Shown piece after piece: positions 7,693 through 16,334 of a DNA stretch of 64,000 nucleotides. The notes beneath the pieces are model-generated. The model saw only the letters and a list, made by a program, of their open reading frames with translations. It did no database searches and had not been told where the DNA came from. Numbering within the stretch: position 1 is the stretch's first letter; every line of letters begins with the position of its first letter. The stretch is from NCBI GenBank assembly GCA_045598975.1, contig JAZRVE010000062.1, positions 1 to 64,000 on the forward strand, read 5' to 3'. The position numbers were made by a program, and so were the translations under genes. The DNA is from UMGS882 sp045598975 (GTDB taxonomy: Bacteria; Bacillota; Clostridia; Oscillospirales; CAG-382).

Positions 7693-8328
7693 ATGAACAA
7701 AGAGCCGCATCCCATGACGTTTTCCAAAAAGATGGAAAATATCTGGTATCATTACAAGTATGTCATTCTGATCGGACTTGCGGCATTTATCATGCTTGCC
7801 GTCGCGCTGACGCAGTTTTTGACGAAAACGTCTCCCGATATTTTTGTGTACCACGTTTCGCGGGAGGGACTGACGGCGGTTTCCAAAGAGAATTTCATGC
7901 TGAGCATGGAGCTTGTTGCCGGTACCGATTATAACGGTGACGGCAAGGTCAAGGTCGATCTCAAAGAGGACATCTATACGGGCGACGTCGTGACCGCGAG
8001 CCCCAACGCTCTCAATACCACGGAAGCGTTCAACTTGGAGCTTGCGCTCGGCGACTGCGTCGTTTATATCATGGATCGCAGTTTCTATAACGGCAACCGG
8101 GATTACATGATGGACCTTGAAGAGGTGCTCGGCTATGTGCCGGCGTATGCCTTTGATGAAAAGGCGATAAAGGTGTGCGATCTGCCGGCGTATAACAAGC
8201 TTGCTGGCTTGAAGGATTTTTCCGAAAACTCGTATATCTGCCTGCGCTCACAGCGAAAAGGCATGGACGATGAGTACTATGACCGGCACGTCGACTTTTT
8301 CAAAAAACTTGTCGCCTACGGCGCTTGA
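7693..8328 (+). CDS. Hypothetical single-span membrane protein with Ca-loop-like motif
   Basis: 211 aa. The N-terminus is cytoplasmic and basic, one membrane span covers about residues 24-42, and the rest would be outside. Residues about 78-89 read DYNGDGKVKVDL, which looks like an EF-hand or dockerin-type calcium loop. ATG 7693 has AGGAG at a good distance. No catalytic motif was recognised. It lies 23 bases before the MBL gene and probably shares its promoter. Confidence 0.75.
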   Translation: MNKEPHPMTFSKKMENIWYHYKYVILIGLAAFIMLAVALTQFLTKTSPDIFVYHVSREGLTAVSKENFMLSMELVAGTDYNGDGKVKVDLKEDIYTGDVVTASPNALNTTEAFNLELALGDCVVYIMDRSFYNGNRDYMMDLEEVLGYVPAYAFDEKAIKVCDLPAYNKLAGLKDFSENSYICLRSQRKGMDDEYYDRHVDFFKKLVAYGA

Positions 8329-8351
8329 TGTAGATACGAAGGTGTAACACG

Positions 8352-9128
8352 GTGAAACATTCCATGCTGTTCTGCGGAACGGGCGCCGCGGATTATGAAA
8401 AGCCGCAGGAAGGGTGCGAGTTTCGTAAATTCTGCCACACGCTTCTTGATAACGAGCTCTTGATCGACATGGGGCTCAACGCCTATTGGTTTGAGGATGA
8501 GGACGTTTTGCGGAAGCGCTTTTCTTCCGTGAAAAATGTTCTTGTCACCCATACCCACATCGATCATTTCCATCTGCCTTCTCTCGAACGTCTTGCTGCC
8601 GATAACGGTCATATTTCCGTGTATCTCGACAGCGTCGCGTGCCGACGGATGCCGGAGCAGGAGAACATCGCATTCTTTCCGCTTGAAAACGGAAAAGATT
8701 ATACGATCGGCGACGTTTGCGTCCATGTATTTCCCTCGCATCATAAAGTGAGTGATCCGGAGGAGCCGACACATCACTATCTTATCACGTTCCCGGACGG
8801 GAAGCGGGTGTTTTACGGGCTGGACGGCGCATGGCTGCACGAGAGCGTCTATTACTATCTGAAAGAGCATCCGGTCGATGTCATGGTATTGGATTGTACC
8901 GTGGGACGGATCAAGGGCGATTTTCGGATTTTCGAGCATAATTCCATTCCCATGCTTGCGCTGATGATGGAAACCATCCGTTCCGAGCATCTGTTAAAAG
9001 AGGGCGGCGTCGTGTATGCCGATCATCTGGCACGCACGCTTCATCCCGGACATAATGCCGTGGCGGCCGATCTGCGGGAAAACCTGCAGATGGAGACCGC
9101 GTATGACGGCTTATGCATAGAATTTTGA
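8352..9128 (+). CDS. MBL-fold metal-dependent hydrolase (PhnP/RNase Z-like group)
   Basis: 258-aa protein starting at GTG 8352 with a GAAGGTG ribosome site. Metal ligands are visible as THTHIDH (about residues 64-70), FPSHHKVSDP, DCTVG and HLARTLHPGHN. The arrangement fits the PhnP-like branch that hydrolyses cyclic phosphodiesters, but substrate assignment is uncertain. Confidence 0.85.
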   Translation: MKHSMLFCGTGAADYEKPQEGCEFRKFCHTLLDNELLIDMGLNAYWFEDEDVLRKRFSSVKNVLVTHTHIDHFHLPSLERLAADNGHISVYLDSVACRRMPEQENIAFFPLENGKDYTIGDVCVHVFPSHHKVSDPEEPTHHYLITFPDGKRVFYGLDGAWLHESVYYYLKEHPVDVMVLDCTVGRIKGDFRIFEHNSIPMLALMMETIRSEHLLKEGGVVYADHLARTLHPGHNAVAADLRENLQMETAYDGLCIEF

Positions 9129-9177
9129 TTTAAGGAGGGTAGTTGTACTTCGTACACCCCGGAAAAAGGGTATGTGT

Positions 9178-9215
9178 CAGACTTGCTTGCCGTACATATG
9201 CAAGTTCTGTCTGCC
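9178..9215 (+). other. Hairpin in the leader of the secreted coiled-coil protein
   Basis: CAGACTTGC and GCAAGTTCTG form an imperfect inverted repeat around a 12-base loop in the 160-base gap before the next gene. A smaller repeat (TTGTACTTCGTACA) precedes it. It could be an mRNA-stabilising or regulatory leader; no known riboswitch was recognised and no clear promoter was found. Confidence 0.35.
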
Positions 9216-9287
9216 ATAAAGAAAATCAGATTTTACGATCGAAAAGGAGGAAAATACATCGGAAATATGACCGATGTATGCTTGATC

Positions 9288-10508
9288 ATGAAAAAGTTTT
9301 TATCTCTTGCTCTCGTAGCGGTTATGCTTGTGGCATGCGTTGCCATCGCAGCTGTTGCAGAAGCACCGAAAGCAGAAGAATTCACTGCTAACAACGGTTT
9401 CTACATTTTTGACGGCAAAGCTAACAACACCGGCGTTCAGGATCCGCCTGAGATGGCTGACACCGAAAAAGGTCTGCAAATCGTTCACGGCGGTTACTAC
9501 CAGTCCGGCGATAACTGCGGCGGTGTCGTTTCCACCGGTACCTACAACCTCGATGGCTTCGAAGCTACCATCTTCTTCGAGACCGCTCCGGAAGTAACCC
9601 CCGCTACCGACTGCTGGGTCGCTGTTGACTTCCTTGCCGAAGCAAGACCGTTCTTCACCGGCAACTTCATCCTTACCAACGGCGGTAACCAGGGTATTCT
9701 CGACCTCATCCGCTTCGGTCATCCTTACCTCGAAGTGTATGAAGGTATCTCCAACTTCGGTCAGCCCTTCAACTCTCAGGATGCTGATCCCGCCGACAAC
9801 GCTGTCTTCTCCATCGTCAGCGGCACCACCCTCACCGTTAAGCTCGCTCGCAACGAGAATAATAACTATGTTATGACTTTCTCGCAGGAAGGCTGCAAGG
9901 ACTTCACCGTCCCGTACGAATTCCCGATGAGCGACGTGTTCCCGGAAGGCAAGGCTCACTTCTCCGTTATCGCAAGCTGTGAGATCGCTCCGGAAGACGG
10001 CTGGACCTACTACATCACCGACATCAAAGACGGTGCTGAAATGCCCGAGGAAATGAAGAAGGAAAACCTTGACAGACTTGCTGCCATCGCTTATGCCGCA
10101 AACCTCGAAGAAGCTGAAAAGATCATCGCTTCCGCAGAAGAGAAGATCAAGGAAGCTGTTGAAAGGATCGCTGACAGCGGCGTCGAAGACGCTATCGCAA
10201 GAGGCGAAGAAGGTCTGAAAGCAATCGAAGACGCTAAGGCTGCTATGGAAGCCGGCGATTTTGATGCTGTCAAGGCTCTCGTTGACGAAGCTGAAAACGC
10301 AGCCGTTGAAGCAAAGCAGTTCGCAAAGAACGTTGAAGACGCTGTCGAAGACGCTGTTGAAGGCGCAGAAGACACTGTCAAAGACGCTGCTGAAAACGTC
10401 GAGCAGGCCGCTGCTTCCGCAGGCTTCCCGATCTGGCTCATCATCGTCATCGCCGTTGTCATCATTGCCATCGTGGCAGTGATCCTCGCTACCAAGAAAA
10501 AGAACTGA
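9288..10508 (+). CDS. Secreted, C-terminally membrane-anchored helical protein
   Basis: About 406 aa. A signal peptide (MKKFLSLALVAVMLV... AVAEA) is followed by a beta-rich region (about 25-250) resembling a concanavalin/LamG-like sandwich, then a long Glu/Ala/Lys-rich helix with clear heptad character (about 255-380), and a final membrane span with KKKN tail. Codons are strongly biased (GCT, CTC, AAG, ATC) unlike neighbouring genes, suggesting high expression. Start choice is uncertain: ATG 9288 begins the signal peptide, but AAGGAGG at 9244-9250 is closer to an in-frame ATG at 9267. Function is unknown; a surface structural or carbohydrate-binding role is a guess. Confidence 0.8.
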   Translation: MKKFLSLALVAVMLVACVAIAAVAEAPKAEEFTANNGFYIFDGKANNTGVQDPPEMADTEKGLQIVHGGYYQSGDNCGGVVSTGTYNLDGFEATIFFETAPEVTPATDCWVAVDFLAEARPFFTGNFILTNGGNQGILDLIRFGHPYLEVYEGISNFGQPFNSQDADPADNAVFSIVSGTTLTVKLARNENNNYVMTFSQEGCKDFTVPYEFPMSDVFPEGKAHFSVIASCEIAPEDGWTYYITDIKDGAEMPEEMKKENLDRLAAIAYAANLEEAEKIIASAEEKIKEAVERIADSGVEDAIARGEEGLKAIEDAKAAMEAGDFDAVKALVDEAENAAVEAKQFAKNVEDAVEDAVEGAEDTVKDAAENVEQAAASAGFPIWLIIVIAVVIIAIVAVILATKKKN

Positions 10509-10545
10509 TAGCGGCACACACGGCGAAGTATTCTGAAACATAACG

Positions 10546-10582
10546 AAAGGCAACGTGATGTACGGCACACGTTGCCTTTTTT
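10546..10582 (+). terminator. Terminator after the secreted helical protein
   Basis: AAAGGCAACGTG and CACGTTGCCTTT form the stem, followed by TTTT. It faces the minus-strand terminator at 10600-10627. Confidence 0.92.
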
Positions 10583-10599
10583 GTATGCATTGGGGGATC

Positions 10600-10627
10600 A
10601 AAAAAGCACCTCCCGAAAGGGAGGTGC
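10600..10627 (-). terminator. Terminator after the glycosidase-like gene
   Basis: GCACCTCCC-tttc-GGGAGGTGC on the minus strand, followed by six T. Confidence 0.92.
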
Positions 10628-10650
10628 GGAGGAAGAGTCTTGCCGAAAGG

Positions 10651-12012
10651 TCACGCGAAATCCACAAACGGCATAAGACCGGTCGCGGATATGATTTCTT
10701 CCGTGGTGTCGGTGCTCCACATCATCTCGGCGAAGAGAGCGGCCGGGTAATAGATGTTTTTTTCCAAAGCACCGTCCTCCAGAAGGACGGCAAGCTCGTT
10801 GTCTTTGTCAAAATGCTTCAACATCCTGTGAGCATATGCACCGTTGCGTACCCACCAGGCCTGTACATAGCGCCATATGTCACGCCGCTTTGCGGCAACG
10901 TCGTCGAGAACAGACGGCGCGGAAACACCGATGTCGTATTCGCCCTGTAAGTGCACAAAACGGCTCCAATCAAGGCAGATAAGTCCCTTGAAAACAACGC
11001 CGAAGCCGCCGTCGCGAAGCGTCCTTATGCTGTCGGTGAAGGCTTCCGTTTCGGCAAAGTTCTCGATGTATTTGGGAAGATAGGTGTAGGGAAACGCACC
11101 GCAGTCCTCCCATACGATGGAAATGCGTCTGTCGGTCTTGGCGATATAGGCGAGCTTCTGATTGACGGAGGTGGCGTGCAGTCCCCACTGCAACCACAGA
11201 TCGGGTTTGAGGTCGTACAGACGCGACGCCGTCTGATTGACGAGCCGTGTGACGGCGTCGGCAATGAGGATGCCGCCGATGGTTTCCTCTTTGGTTTCGG
11301 TGAAGGACTGGAAATAGATACCGTCGCCGCCGGCGGAAAGATACTGCGTGCGGAAGGTCTCGACGATGCGGTCGGAAAGGGCGTCGAGCGCGGTCAGATC
11401 GACGTGATCCGTCGAGGTGTCCCAGCCCCATTCAAAGCCCCAGATCACGCGGATGCCGCAGGCATGGGCATAATCGACGATATCCTTGGCGTTTGTCGGC
11501 ACGTGGTCGTTCCAGATGGTGATGGTGTTGAGCTTCATGAGCACCATGTTTTCAAATAGCTTTTTGTAATCGTAAATCACGTGTCCCCATGTCCAGATGC
11601 CGCGGTTGTTGAAGGCCGGCACAGACGCCTTGTCGTAATCGGGCATCCTGCCGTCGAAAATGCGGTTGAAATAATAGGCGGGGCAGTGGATGTCGGCGTT
11701 GCGGGCAAAGGGAACGTATTTCCCGTAAAATTCCGACGCCGCGTAAAGGGTGTTGACGAAACCGTCGCCGGTGATGACGATGGTTTGCGTGCCGGAGGGA
11801 TTGTCGAGCGTCTTGATACGCACGCCGCCGACGGGAGGCTTTACGGTCGGGTGATCGCCGACAAAGACGGTGTTATGACGGTCTTCAAGATCGGCGGGAC
11901 GGTCGGCGGATGTGAAAATGCGCGGCTGATAATCGGCGTAACGGCTGATCGCCCGGCTGACAAAATCGGTCGCCAGAGACTCTTTTTCGGAATAAATGAC
12001 CCATTTGGTCAT
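10651..12012 (-). CDS. Putative glycoside hydrolase, hexosaminidase/alpha-glucuronidase-like TIM barrel
   Basis: 453 aa without a signal peptide. The first ~120 residues look like the small alpha/beta domain that precedes GH20, GH67 and GH84 barrels; the rest has barrel-like strands (RGIWTWGHV, LMKLNTITIWND, IRVIWGFEWGWD, GDGIYFQSFTETKEET, ISIVWEDCGAFPY). The acidic pair in QSFTETKEE and the D/E in VWEDC are candidate catalytic residues. The family cannot be fixed by eye. ATG 12012 has AGAGG upstream; a GTG at 12021 is possible. A divergent AraC gene 127 bases away probably controls it. Confidence 0.65.
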   Translation of the reverse strand: MTKWVIYSEKESLATDFVSRAISRYADYQPRIFTSADRPADLEDRHNTVFVGDHPTVKPPVGGVRIKTLDNPSGTQTIVITGDGFVNTLYAASEFYGKYVPFARNADIHCPAYYFNRIFDGRMPDYDKASVPAFNNRGIWTWGHVIYDYKKLFENMVLMKLNTITIWNDHVPTNAKDIVDYAHACGIRVIWGFEWGWDTSTDHVDLTALDALSDRIVETFRTQYLSAGGDGIYFQSFTETKEETIGGILIADAVTRLVNQTASRLYDLKPDLWLQWGLHATSVNQKLAYIAKTDRRISIVWEDCGAFPYTYLPKYIENFAETEAFTDSIRTLRDGGFGVVFKGLICLDWSRFVHLQGEYDIGVSAPSVLDDVAAKRRDIWRYVQAWWVRNGAYAHRMLKHFDKDNELAVLLEDGALEKNIYYPAALFAEMMWSTDTTEEIISATGLMPFVDFA

Positions 12013-12036
12013 GAAAATCACCTCTCATTTTTCTCT

Positions 12037-12065
12037 ATTATAATACGGGGCGGGTAAGATGACAA
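12037..12065 (-). promoter_or_regulatory. Promoter of the glycosidase-like gene
   Basis: Minus strand TTGTCA, 17-base spacer, TATAAT. The start codon is about 25 bases past the -10. Confidence 0.75.
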
Positions 12066-12095
12066 GAAGCGTGGTTGACTCGGAATAACACGGTA

Positions 12096-12124
12096 TTGAC
12101 TTTTTTTGCGGCAACTGCTATACT
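12096..12124 (+). promoter_or_regulatory. Promoter of the AraC gene, with very short leader
   Basis: TTGACT (12096-12101), 17-base spacer, TATACT (12119-12124). The expected start of transcription falls at or next to the GGAGG at 12130-12134, leaving a leader of about 10 bases. Confidence 0.75.
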
Positions 12125-12139
12125 GAAACGGAGGTGAGT

Positions 12140-13033
12140 ATGATGTATGACGATCGTTATCTGTGCGGAAGGAAAGGGATTCCGTTCGTGGCGTTTTCCG
12201 AAGCGTTCGACTTTGAGAAAAACACCTTCCGCCACAAGCCGGTGCTTATCGAAAACGGCAGACGAATCTTCACGCATCTGCACTGTCACGGCGATTTCGA
12301 GATTCTGTGCATCACGGAGGGAAAGGCGGATATGCAGGTCGGAGAGATCAGACGGAAGGTCGGACGCGGCGACGTGGTACTTGTCTGTCCGTATGTGACG
12401 CACTTCGGGAGCATTCCCGATTCCGTCAAACGGTTTTCCTATCTCTGTATTGACTTCGATCTGTCCTTTTTGGATGACGGCTCTGCCTGCACGTCGTTCG
12501 TCGGGGACGTTTTCGGCGGGCGCAAGAGCTTCTTCCCGTTTGTAAAGGATGCCGACGGGCTCTGCACGGAAACGATACGGCAGGCGGAAAGCGCATACCG
12601 AACGGCGCCAAACGGGTGGGAACTGCTTGTCAAGGGGGCGCTGTACCGTCTGTTCGCGGGCTTTGTCGCCGATTCCCTCATTACGGAAAGCGCACCGACG
12701 GTGCCCGATCCCTTCGTGCGTGACGTCTGCGCCTATATCGAAGCGCATTATGCACAGCCCATCACCTCGCAGAGCGCGTCCGCCGCGCTCGGCTATAATC
12801 AGAGCTATTTCTGCCGCCGTTTCCGGCAGGCGTTTTCCTGCTCCTTCGGCGAATATCTCACGCATTTCCGTATCAAAAAGGCGTGCACGGCGTTTCAGAC
12901 GGAAAACGGAACGGTTTCCCGTATCGCCTTTTCCTGCGGGTTTGAGAACATGAGTTATTTTTCCAAGGTTTTCCGGGCACGCACCGGATTTACCCCGACG
13001 GCATACGCTTCCCGCGTGCGAAAGACCGATTAG
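12140..13033 (+). CDS. AraC family transcriptional regulator
   Basis: 297 aa. The N-terminal cupin-like sensing part contains HLHCHGDFEILCI, and the C-terminal double helix-turn-helix (about 200-295) shows ASAALGYNQSYFCRRFRQ and IAFSCGFENMSYFSKVFRARTGFTPTAY. The ligand is probably a sugar released by the divergent glycosidase-like enzyme. ATG 12140 lies 5 bases after GGAGG; an ATG follows directly at 12143 and a GTG lies at 12134. The stop overlaps the end of the convergent glucosaminidase gene by 4 bases. Confidence 0.9.
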   Translation: MMYDDRYLCGRKGIPFVAFSEAFDFEKNTFRHKPVLIENGRRIFTHLHCHGDFEILCITEGKADMQVGEIRRKVGRGDVVLVCPYVTHFGSIPDSVKRFSYLCIDFDLSFLDDGSACTSFVGDVFGGRKSFFPFVKDADGLCTETIRQAESAYRTAPNGWELLVKGALYRLFAGFVADSLITESAPTVPDPFVRDVCAYIEAHYAQPITSQSASAALGYNQSYFCRRFRQAFSCSFGEYLTHFRIKKACTAFQTENGTVSRIAFSCGFENMSYFSKVFRARTGFTPTAYASRVRKTD

Positions 13034-14505
13034 TCTGATTGATTAGACTTTTTGTCCGATCCGTTATATCCGAAACTGCCGGAAAGGCTTTCACAGAGCG
13101 GGATTCCGTGTCCGTCGAGCAGAAAGACGCGGTAGGTGTCGCCGTTCGTGTTTGAAAAATCAAACGTCTTACTCATGGGCTCGGAAACATCGACAGCACG
13201 GACGTCCGTCATGCGCTGACCGTCAAAGCTCGCGGCAATGAGCGTGACGGCGGCGCCGTCGGTTTCGCGGGTGCAGGATACGGTCAGCGATCTGCCGTCG
13301 GTCTGGGCGATAAGGGGAGATTCCGCAAGCGTATAAGCCGTAACGGGCGTCTCTGTTGGAGAATAGTACAGCCTTCCGCCGCCGGGATCGGCGCAGACAT
13401 GCTCCGGCATTCCGGTATAGACGGGAATGGTGAAGGTATAGGACGCGTCGAGTGTCCCGGCAGAGCAGACGGCGGAACGGAATTTGCGTCCCTCGATAAG
13501 TGGGGCGGCAATGTTCTGCATATAGCCGCTGAACGTGTTGACGCCGCGGGGATCGGTGTTGAATTTTTGCAGATACAGCGTGTTTTTGTATCGGGAAACG
13601 TAGTTCGTCTTCAATTTGCAAATGCCGCCGTACAGGGCTTTCCACGGCGTGTCCCACGCAGGCGAGCCGCCCCAGGCGTCCGCCATTTCCGGCGTGCCGG
13701 CAAGCGCTTCTTTCATGCCGTTTGTATAGATTTCCGTATATCCGGTTCCGCCGGCGCCGATGTTGAAGAGATTATACAGCCCGTTGTAGGCGGGAATACC
13801 GAGCACGTCTCCGGCATTGCCGCGTACCATGGGACTGTCTCCGGCACCGTTTTCCATAACGAGCCGTGCGGCGGCAAACAGCGGATGAATGCCGAACGAA
13901 GACGACGTGCGGTTAAGGAAAGACGCGTAGGTGGTGACACCGTCGGGAACGGGAAGCGTGCGGCAGGAAAAATACGAAGAAACGAGCACCGTTTCGAGCT
14001 GCTCGTCGGAAATGGCGGGCGTGCCGTCATACGACCAGTCGAGAAACTGAAAGATGTCGGTATCGTTGAGAAAATTGCGGGGGTCTAAAAAATAGCAAAC
14101 GGCCTGCTCGGTGGCGGCATACCAGATGCCGGAATCAAAAGTGCCGAGGCTCTCATCACGGTAAGGCGCGTAGTTGGCGTCACCGTATGCCGAAAAAGGT
14201 TCGGGCGCCCATAGAGAAAAAATAACGAGATTGCGTGCGGGATCGCTCATCATCTGACTGACGCAGTACGACCACGTGAAAACGGGGGACAAAGACGTGA
14301 CGTCATGTGCCCGGAAGTGCCAGCCGGGATGCTTTTCGTGCAGAGAGGCAAGCATGGGCAGATAGCTTTCGGGGAATCCCGCGGATAGTAATTCGTCGCG
14401 ATACCCGGGAGAGAGCACCGCACATTTTTCGTCGGATGCCGCGACCGGACGGATGACGGCGACGCATGACAGCAGTATGACAAGAAATAATCGTATGTAT
14501 TTCAT
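13030..14505 (-). CDS. Secreted N-acetylglucosaminidase domain protein (GH73-like)
   Basis: 491 aa with a signal peptide (MKYIRLFLVILLSCVAVI... VAAS). The N-terminal region has YLPMLASLHEKHPGWHF, seen in clostridial glucosaminidases, followed by DPRNFLND, FGIHPLFAAARLVMENG, YNLFNIGA and TPWKAL, the usual pattern of LytG/GH73-type peptidoglycan hydrolases. The last 130 residues are a beta-rich tail without recognised repeats. Expected role: cell-wall remodelling outside the membrane. It ends convergently against the AraC gene. Confidence 0.85.
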   Translation of the reverse strand: MKYIRLFLVILLSCVAVIRPVAASDEKCAVLSPGYRDELLSAGFPESYLPMLASLHEKHPGWHFRAHDVTSLSPVFTWSYCVSQMMSDPARNLVIFSLWAPEPFSAYGDANYAPYRDESLGTFDSGIWYAATEQAVCYFLDPRNFLNDTDIFQFLDWSYDGTPAISDEQLETVLVSSYFSCRTLPVPDGVTTYASFLNRTSSSFGIHPLFAAARLVMENGAGDSPMVRGNAGDVLGIPAYNGLYNLFNIGAGGTGYTEIYTNGMKEALAGTPEMADAWGGSPAWDTPWKALYGGICKLKTNYVSRYKNTLYLQKFNTDPRGVNTFSGYMQNIAAPLIEGRKFRSAVCSAGTLDASYTFTIPVYTGMPEHVCADPGGGRLYYSPTETPVTAYTLAESPLIAQTDGRSLTVSCTRETDGAAVTLIAASFDGQRMTDVRAVDVSEPMSKTFDFSNTNGDTYRVFLLDGHGIPLCESLSGSFGYNGSDKKSNQSD

Positions 14506-14631
14506 AAAAACACCTCATTTTACAAAAGTCTCCCTCATTTCCTATTTTGCCATGCCGCCGTGCGCTTGTCAATGGAAGTATTCGGCAGGATTTGAAATGA
14601 TTGGCAGGAAAGGAATGATTGCGGAAAACTA

Positions 14632-14660
14632 TTGACAAACGGGATTTTGTATGCTATAAT
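14632..14660 (+). promoter_or_regulatory. Consensus sigma-A promoter of the wzz operon
   Basis: TTGACA (14632-14637), 17-base spacer, TATAAT (14655-14660); exact consensus. It drives the Wzz/kinase/phosphatase genes with a leader of about 50 bases. Confidence 0.9.
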
Positions 14661-14716
14661 CAATAAGAAAATAATATGCGCATTCTGTGCAATCATGATT
14701 AAGGGAGAAGAAAGAT

Positions 14717-15466
14717 ATGAACGGTAATGCAAATGTGCCGGAACGTCAGCAGCCGGAGTACCAGACCTTGGATTTGACGGAATTCCTGCAGTCCCTGTGG
14801 AATTTTAAATGGATGCTTTTTGGGCTTGCGGCAGTCATGATGCTGATCGCTTTCGTGAAGGTGCAATACTTCACTAAGAACACGTATACGGCGAGCGGCG
14901 TTTTGTATGTCAGCAATAAGAGCGAACTCACGTCCTCCATCGAGAGTGAGATCGATAACAACGATATTCTGGCGTCCCGTTCGGCGACGCAGACCTATAT
15001 CGAGATTCTGAAAATGCCGACCTTCCTGGATGAAGTGTGCACGAAGATCAATGAAACACAAATCGGGGAAGACGGTGCCGAAGCCCACGAGTTTAAGTGG
15101 GGAGAGCTCAAAGGCATACTTTCCGTCGCATCCGTCAACGAGACCGAGTTGCTTCGCATCAGCGTCACCACGACGAATCCGAAGTATTCCTATGTGATCA
15201 TGGATTCGGTGCTTCAACTGGCACCGGAAAAATTGACAAGCGTCAGCCGCGGCGGTGAAGTGATCGTCGTCGATAAGGTGCGTTTCCCCGAAAAACCGAA
15301 CGATAAACGCCTTGCGGCTAACCTTCTGCTGTTTGCCGTTATCGGACTTCTCATCGGCGTTGCGTTTGTCTTTGTCCGCAATTTGTTTGATACAAAGGTT
15401 CACAAATCGGATGACGTCGCCAAGCGATACGGCGTGTCTATTCTCGGCGAGATTCCGCAGCAGTGA
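14717..15466 (+). CDS. Wzz/YveK-type chain-length determinant, BY-kinase activator
   Basis: 249 aa with two membrane spans (about 32-50 and 203-222) flanking an extracytoplasmic domain, as in CapA/YveK/CpsC proteins. The cytoplasmic C-terminal tail would touch and activate the tyrosine kinase encoded next. AGGGAGAAG precedes the ATG by 8 bases. Its end overlaps the ribosome site of the kinase gene. Confidence 0.92.
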   Translation: MNGNANVPERQQPEYQTLDLTEFLQSLWNFKWMLFGLAAVMMLIAFVKVQYFTKNTYTASGVLYVSNKSELTSSIESEIDNNDILASRSATQTYIEILKMPTFLDEVCTKINETQIGEDGAEAHEFKWGELKGILSVASVNETELLRISVTTTNPKYSYVIMDSVLQLAPEKLTSVSRGGEVIVVDKVRFPEKPNDKRLAANLLLFAVIGLLIGVAFVFVRNLFDTKVHKSDDVAKRYGVSILGEIPQQ

Positions 15467-15480
15467 CGGGAGGAAGCAGT

Positions 15481-16302
15481 ATGAATAAAGATATCAAAAA
15501 GAATGCCACTGTCAACAAATTCGGACGTAAGAACATCCGTGAGGTTGACGAGACCGAACGCATCATTCATGACGGAACGGATTTCAATACGCTTGAATCG
15601 TATAAGTCTATCCGTACCAATATCATGTTTTCCATGCCCAAGACCGAAAAGGGTAAGATCATCGTTTTAACGAGTTCCGAACCCGGCGAAGGCAAAACGG
15701 TCACGAGTATCAATCTCGCCATCACTTTTGCGCAGACGGGAGCCAAGGTCATTCTTGTTGACTGCGATTTAAGAAAATCCCGTGTGCACCGCTATCTCAA
15801 AATCGAGCGCGGCGACGGGATCACCAACGTACTGTGCGGCTTTTCGGATCTGAAAAACGCCATCAACCGCGGGGTAAGACCGAATCTTGACGTGCTGACC
15901 GCAGGTGCGATCCCTCCGAACCCGGCAGAATTGCTGGAATCGGAAGAATTCACCAAGATGTTGGAATTCTTGAAAGAGGATTATGATTACATCATCGTGG
16001 ATACGCCTCCCATCACGTTCGTGACGGATGCGGCAGTCGTGCTTCGCCGCGCGACGGGTGTCGTCGTCGTTGTCAGACAGGACGTCACGACTTACGACGT
16101 GCTGGACATGACGATGGAAGGTATTTCCAAGACCGGCGTGAAGGTGCTCGGCGTCATTGTGGTCGGTTGCACCGATTCGAGCAGAAAGTACGGCTATTAT
16201 AAAGGACGTTACGGCGGGAAATACGGTTATAAAGGTTATAACAGCGCCGTTTACGGATACGGAGATAAGCCGAGCACAAATACGCAGAACAAAGCAAAGT
16301 AA
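15481..16302 (+). CDS. Bacterial tyrosine kinase (CpsD/YwqD-like)
   Basis: 273-aa BY-kinase. Walker A is SSEPGEGKT, Walker A' VILVDCDLRKS, Walker B DYIIVDTPP. The C-terminus is a tyrosine cluster (RKYGYYKGRYGGKYGYKGY followed by VYGYG; nine tyrosines) that is autophosphorylated in this family. It controls export and polymerisation of surface polysaccharide, cycling with the phosphatase encoded 32 bases downstream. ATG 15481 follows GGGAGG. Confidence 0.95.
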   Translation: MNKDIKKNATVNKFGRKNIREVDETERIIHDGTDFNTLESYKSIRTNIMFSMPKTEKGKIIVLTSSEPGEGKTVTSINLAITFAQTGAKVILVDCDLRKSRVHRYLKIERGDGITNVLCGFSDLKNAINRGVRPNLDVLTAGAIPPNPAELLESEEFTKMLEFLKEDYDYIIVDTPPITFVTDAAVVLRRATGVVVVVRQDVTTYDVLDMTMEGISKTGVKVLGVIVVGCTDSSRKYGYYKGRYGGKYGYKGYNSAVYGYGDKPSTNTQNKAK

Positions 16303-16334
16303 CACCGCGATCCGCGCGGAGTGACGGGAAAGGA

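Noticed and set aside
10085..10420. Repeat array in the helical protein gene
   Set aside because: Similar GAAGACGCT-type words recur but are irregular in length and spacing; they reflect heptad coding, not a CRISPR or tandem array.
9300..10667. 455-codon minus-strand frame opposite the secreted helical protein
   Set aside because: It is a by-product of the repeated Glu/Ala codons on the plus strand and runs through the terminator.
16190..16262. Short tandem DNA repeat at the end of the BY-kinase gene
   Set aside because: The repeating TAC/TAT-GGN pattern simply encodes the tyrosine/glycine cluster expected in this kinase family.
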